Source: Kordiimonadaceae bacterium (lineage in GTDB: Bacteria > Pseudomonadota > Alphaproteobacteria > Sphingomonadales > Kordiimonadaceae). Taken from it: a stretch of DNA of 9,532 nt. How positions within the stretch are numbered: the stretch's first letter is position 1; every line of letters begins with the position of its first letter. The DNA is taken from assembly GCA_014238195.1 (NCBI GenBank), contig JABABO010000100.1, positions 1 to 9,532 on the forward strand, in the 5' to 3' direction. Below are positions 7,901 to 9,532 of the stretch, piece after piece. Below the pieces are notes generated by a model that saw only the letters and a program-made list of their open reading frames with translations, had not been told where the DNA came from and searched no databases. The translations under genes and the position numbers were made by a program.

Positions 7901-8089
7901 GCAAAAACAGTTAAAGCAGGTGGAACTTGGTCTGAAACCCCTCTGATTGCCTTGTCATCCCTAGCAACAGAACGCGATATTGCACGCGGTCATGATGCGG
8001 GATTTGATGACTATGTCGCTAAATTCGATAAAGAAACGCTCCTTGAGAGCTTATCCCAATTGCTTAAATTGCAAGGAGATGCCGCATGA
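4961..8089 (+). CDS. cheA: CheA hybrid chemotaxis histidine kinase with embedded globin-like domain
   Basis: A 1042-aa cytoplasmic kinase, much longer than E. coli CheA (654 aa). Domains: HPt/P1 (1-~105) with phospho-acceptor H44 in VHTIKGTCGFLG; an acidic linker with LKPGEVSLEELEAAFA (152-167); a low-complexity Ser/Thr stretch (~170-200); a truncated-globin-like domain (204-316) at the usual P2 position; an Ala/Lys linker (320-350); P3 dimerisation (~353-415, LLEDLMTMVSELVLTRNQLL); the HATPase with N box HMVRNSADHGIE (464-475), G1 DDGAGI (508-513), F region FHPGFSTAEK and GRGVGMDVV (546-569), and G2 GKGTTF (587-592); a first CheW-like domain (~598-740); a second, divergent CheW-like domain (~772-896); and a receiver (~919-1037) with D924/D925, phospho-acceptor D969 in SDIEMPEMNG, S999/S1000 and K1021. 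All residues needed for kinase activity are present. AAGGA at 4946-4950 is a somewhat distant ribosome site (10 nt). It overlaps cheW by 4 nt (ATGA), so translation is probably coupled. Confidence 0.95.
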   Translation: MDDLLNEFLTETGEAIDVVDVELVKLEQDPNNKEVLDNIFRLVHTIKGTCGFLGLPRLESVAHSSENVLGKFRDGELEVSEHAVTVILESLDRIKEILAGLEATEEEPEGDDSELIDRLDTIAEGGEARAKVAEEPDVVDGEIIDPTLGRSLKPGEVSLEELEAAFASAPGPSSDEAGASTDTSTEKNTDASTTTNNGQGSEEPLFDRIGGDDTIAVAAHQIASRLGADLNLKALFESQPQTQRKDRFTGLMIALFKDDFVTAETVANNLVPVQGFGAKDFDALIALVKDVFKGLGAEADTCDEAAMVFEMVRQAAIESSASHAAKTPAKKTAAQNPKAGAAPGIAAPSRATQSIRVNVELLEDLMTMVSELVLTRNQLLQISRTVDSTELAVPLQRLSQCTTELQENVMKTRMQPIGNAWAKLPRIVRDLTVELDKKIELQMLGAETELDRQVLELIKDPLTHMVRNSADHGIEMPAVRLANGKPDEGKIVLNAFHEGGHIIIEIKDDGAGIPVEKLKGKILEKGLASETELEAMSDNQVQKFIFHPGFSTAEKITSVSGRGVGMDVVRSNIEKIGGTIDMNSVEGKGTTFQIKIPLTLAIVAGLIVEATGEKFAIPQISVLELVRASNGVEGAEGDHRIEKIKDTPVLRLRNRLLPLVYMNEILGLKSREEIEAEEHRDDFIVVTQVGAFSFGIVVDQVFDTEEIVVKPVAPILKDLNVYSGNTILGDGSVIMILDPNGIAAVANAGAADHSNEEVEEEDEVAIAQSDDTESVLVFRAGGDNPKAVPLAVVARLEDIEVDTIEETDGRLLVQYRGNLMPIIKADPDMEMKTTGRQPILVFTDREYTMGMAVDEILDIVDEELDIKLASAHDGVVGSAVIAGKASEVIDVSYYLGLAFSDWLGNQQNGSTKSISKGASALLVDDSDFFRNMIRPVLKVAGFEVATVSSAAAALRMQEDGVMFDAIISDIEMPEMNGYEFAKTVKAGGTWSETPLIALSSLATERDIARGHDAGFDDYVAKFDKETLLESLSQLLKLQGDAA
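5570..5908 (+). other. Truncated-haemoglobin-like domain inside CheA, lacking haem ligands
   Basis: CheA residues 204-316, about 113 aa, which is the normal size of a group I/II truncated globin. It opens with LFDRIGG, the trHb entry motif (LY.rlGG), continues with ASRLGADLNLKALFES (compare 'rvlaDprl..fF'), then an RKDRFTGLMIALF helix, and ends with FGAKDFDALIALVKDVFKGL followed by GAE (compare 'it..hFd.l...l...l.elgv'). Only one histidine, H220, is in the domain, and it aligns in helix B. The position of the proximal F8 histidine falls at about V271, and the B10 tyrosine position is alanine (A224). The assignment is by motif reading, not by a profile search. A divergent P2 domain or another all-helical fold is the alternative. 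Confidence 0.6.
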
Positions 8090-8571
8090 CCGACCTTATA
8101 GTCAGAAATGATCTTAGTGTTGTCACCACAGGATCACAGGATTTTGTTACGGTTTTGTTAGATGGCCAGCTGCTCGGTATCCCCGTACTTGCGGTTCATG
8201 ATGTATTGAATGCGCAGGTTTTAACCAAAATACCATTAGCCCCAAGTTGGGTGTCTGGTGTGTTAAATTTGCGGGGCAAAATTGTCACCGCGATTGATTT
8301 ACGCAACCGTTTGGGCTTGCCGCCACGCAGAGATGATAAGAAAAGCATGTCAGTTGTCGTGGAATATAACGGCGAACCCTACAGCTTGCAAATTGATAAG
8401 GTAGGTGAAGTTTTATCCCTTGACGATCAGTTGTTTGAGCGTAACCCTATTACACTTGATGCTCGCTGGCGCGACGTTAGTAAGGGGATTTATCGTTTAG
8501 ATGGTCAACTCCTTGCTGTTTTAGATGTCGATAAGCTTCTAGCATTTCAAAATGGTGAAGCCGCCGCATAG
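8086..8571 (+). CDS. cheW: CheW chemotaxis coupling protein
   Basis: A 161-aa single-domain CheW starting at ATG 8086 inside the end of cheA (ATGA overlap with the cheA stop). The fold is visible as a first beta segment (DFVTVLLDGQLLGIPVLAVH, 19-38), the hallmark VSGVLNLRGKIVTAIDLRNR (56-75), then SVVVEYNGEPYSLQIDKVGE (89-108), and a final strand LDGQLLAVLDVDKLL (138-152). Length is usual for CheW. Known role: a cytoplasmic adaptor that joins CheA to methyl-accepting chemotaxis proteins in receptor arrays. An extra ~15 residues precede the first strand. No receptor gene is in the window, so the inputs are encoded elsewhere. The coupling to cheA argues for matched stoichiometry. Confidence 0.95.
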   Translation: MTDLIVRNDLSVVTTGSQDFVTVLLDGQLLGIPVLAVHDVLNAQVLTKIPLAPSWVSGVLNLRGKIVTAIDLRNRLGLPPRRDDKKSMSVVVEYNGEPYSLQIDKVGEVLSLDDQLFERNPITLDARWRDVSKGIYRLDGQLLAVLDVDKLLAFQNGEAAA

Positions 8572-8658
8572 GCTAGTTTTTTATGCGCCGTAGCTATGCT
8601 GAATGCGCTCAAGCGCAAAATATATGTCCCGTTTAATCGGGCTAACGGAGATTTTAAA
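8572..8658 (+). other. cheW-cheY spacer with two small inverted repeats
   Basis: This is the longest gap inside the che operon (87 nt). It contains TGCGCT-CA-AGCGCA at 8604-8617 (6-bp arms, at least a 5-bp stem with a 4-nt loop) and CCCG-TTTAAT-CGGG at 8628-8641 (4-bp arms), the latter ending 3 nt before the cheY ribosome site. Neither is followed by a T-run, so a rho-independent terminator is unlikely. They could affect mRNA stability or cheY translation, or be chance. Confidence 0.3.
8645..8650 (+). promoter_or_regulatory. Ribosome binding site deciding the cheY start
   Basis: ACGGAG lies 8 nt before ATG 8659. The protein then begins MKSCLVVDDS, the expected first strand of a receiver domain, which rules out the longer frame from ATG 8596. 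Confidence 0.6.
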
Positions 8659-9021
8659 ATGAAATCATGTTTGGTCGTTGATGATTCCAAAGTGATCCGA
8701 AAGGTAGCCCGCCGCATTCTGGAAGAGCTAAACTTTGAAGTCATAGAAGCAGTCGATGGGCAGGATGCCTTAGACGCTTGCGAAAAAGCTGTGCCAGACG
8801 GTGTTCTTCTCGATTGGAACATGCCAGTGATGGACGGTTTAACTTTTCTGCAAAAGCTAAGAGCCCGCAACGGTCAGCAGCCGATTGTGGTTTTTTGCAC
8901 CACAGAAAATGATATGGAACATATCCGCCGTGCCATTGAGTGCGGTGCCGATGAATATATTATGAAACCCTTCGACCGCGAGATTATCGAAGCAAAATTC
9001 ACTCAGGTTGGCCTGATATAA
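8659..9021 (+). CDS. cheY: CheY single-domain response regulator
   Basis: A 120-aa stand-alone receiver domain from ATG 8659, preceded by ACGGAG at 8645-8650 with 8-nt spacing. An in-frame ATG at 8596 would add 21 unrelated residues through the hairpin region and is rejected. The acid pocket is D8/D9 (CLVVDDSKVIRK), the phospho-acceptor is D52 (LLDWNMPVMDG), the switch threonine is T81 or T82 (IVVFCTTEND), and the conserved lysine is K103 (YIMKPFD). A tyrosine, Y100, is near the usual Y/F switch position. Known role: receives phosphate from CheA and acts on the flagellar motor switch. The gene position between cheW and cheB supports the chemotaxis role over a generic receiver. The LDWNMPVMDG motif is typical of alphaproteobacterial CheY-type proteins. 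Confidence 0.92.
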   Translation: MKSCLVVDDSKVIRKVARRILEELNFEVIEAVDGQDALDACEKAVPDGVLLDWNMPVMDGLTFLQKLRARNGQQPIVVFCTTENDMEHIRRAIECGADEYIMKPFDREIIEAKFTQVGLI

Positions 9022-9036
9022 AGCGAGGCGTATAGA

Positions 9037-9532
9037 GTGAACTCTGTATCACTAGACAATAATAAAACAAAAGGTAACCCCTTTAGAGTCATGGTCGTCG
9101 ACGATAGTGCGATTATTCGTGGGTTTTTAGGACGGTATCTTTCTGATGACCCAAGCATAGAAGTTGTCGCGACAGCAAATAATGGCGAAGTGGCGCTTAA
9201 GCAACTGGAAAAGCATGATATTGAAGCTGTTGTATTGGATATTGAAATGCCCGTAATGAACGGCCTGACAGCTTTGCCAAAGATGATTAGTATGCAATCT
9301 GATCTGATGATTGTGATGGCATCAACACTGACACGTAAGAATGCTGAGGTCAGTTTGAAAGCTTTGCAGGAAGGTGCAGTGGATTATGTCCCAAAACCCG
9401 AAACAGCCCGAAGCGTTAATGCCAGCATTGATTTTCGCCGCGAGCTGGTTGAAAAAGTGAAGGCTTGGGCGGGTAGACGGCGCAAAAAACTGGGCCAGCC
9501 TTTACCAGAGACGCAGTCCCCGAGGGATTTAT
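9037..9532 (+). CDS. cheB: CheB protein-glutamate methylesterase, N-terminal receiver part
   Basis: The frame is open from GTG 9037 to the window end (165 codons), so the gene is truncated by the window. GAGG at 9025-9028 gives 8-nt spacing to GTG, and the gap after cheY is only 15 nt. After ~15 polar residues comes a receiver: FRVMVVDDSAIIRGFL with D22/D23, phospho-acceptor D68 in VLDIEMPVMNGLTALP, then MASTLTRKNAEVSLKALQEG followed by AVDYVPKP. The MNGLTALPKM and STLT...KALQEGA.DYV.KP pattern is diagnostic for CheB rather than CheY. A basic linker follows (WAGRRRKKLG). The C-terminal methylesterase domain (catalytic Ser-His-Asp) is outside the window and not seen. Known role: removes methyl groups from, and deamidates, receptor glutamates/glutamines once phosphorylated by CheA, providing adaptation. 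ATG at 9091 (Met19) is a possible but poorer start, inside the first receiver strand. Confidence 0.9.
   Translation, partial: MNSVSLDNNKTKGNPFRVMVVDDSAIIRGFLGRYLSDDPSIEVVATANNGEVALKQLEKHDIEAVVLDIEMPVMNGLTALPKMISMQSDLMIVMASTLTRKNAEVSLKALQEGAVDYVPKPETARSVNASIDFRRELVEKVKAWAGRRRKKLGQPLPETQSPRDL

Noticed and set aside
7738..8052. Receiver domain of CheA as a separate fused or frameshifted cheY gene.
   Set aside because: The frame is continuous with the CheW-like domains, with no stop or internal ribosome site, and hybrid CheA-receiver fusions are common in alphaproteobacteria.

Overview
The window is a dense stretch of an alphaproteobacterial chromosome of fairly low GC (roughly mid-40s percent by eye). 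The assignment rests on ChpT, a phosphotransferase essentially limited to Alphaproteobacteria, on the tolQRAB-type cluster with an alphaproteobacterial-style TolA, and on a large hybrid CheA followed by cheW, cheY and cheB. I cannot name the order or genus with confidence.

Layout. Positions 1-2482 (+) hold the 3' end of tolR, then tolA and tolB. These are envelope proteins that couple the proton motive force at the inner membrane to outer-membrane constriction and stability. pal, the usual next gene, is absent here. Positions 2515-3989 (-) hold an NnrU-family membrane protein and CysQ (3'(2'),5'-bisphosphate nucleotidase), convergent with tolB. Positions 4128-9532 (+) hold chpT, a 197-bp spacer, and a chemotaxis operon: cheA (1042 aa), cheW (4-nt overlap with cheA), cheY, and cheB, which runs off the window end. 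No tRNA, rRNA, CRISPR array, insertion sequence or prophage was seen, and no intergenic gap exceeds 300 bases.

How the genes work together. CheA autophosphorylates on its N-terminal HPt histidine under control of receptors coupled by CheW. It passes phosphate to CheY (motor), to CheB (adaptation) and possibly to its own C-terminal receiver. ChpT belongs to the CckA-ChpT-CtrA relay that in many alphaproteobacteria controls motility genes. A TTAACCAT motif, the CtrA half-site word, lies between chpT and cheA.

The most unusual item is inside CheA. Residues ~204-316, where the P2 CheY/CheB-docking domain would normally sit, resemble a whole truncated-haemoglobin domain. It lacks the proximal haem histidine and the helix-B tyrosine, so it looks like a haem-free globin fold built into the kinase.
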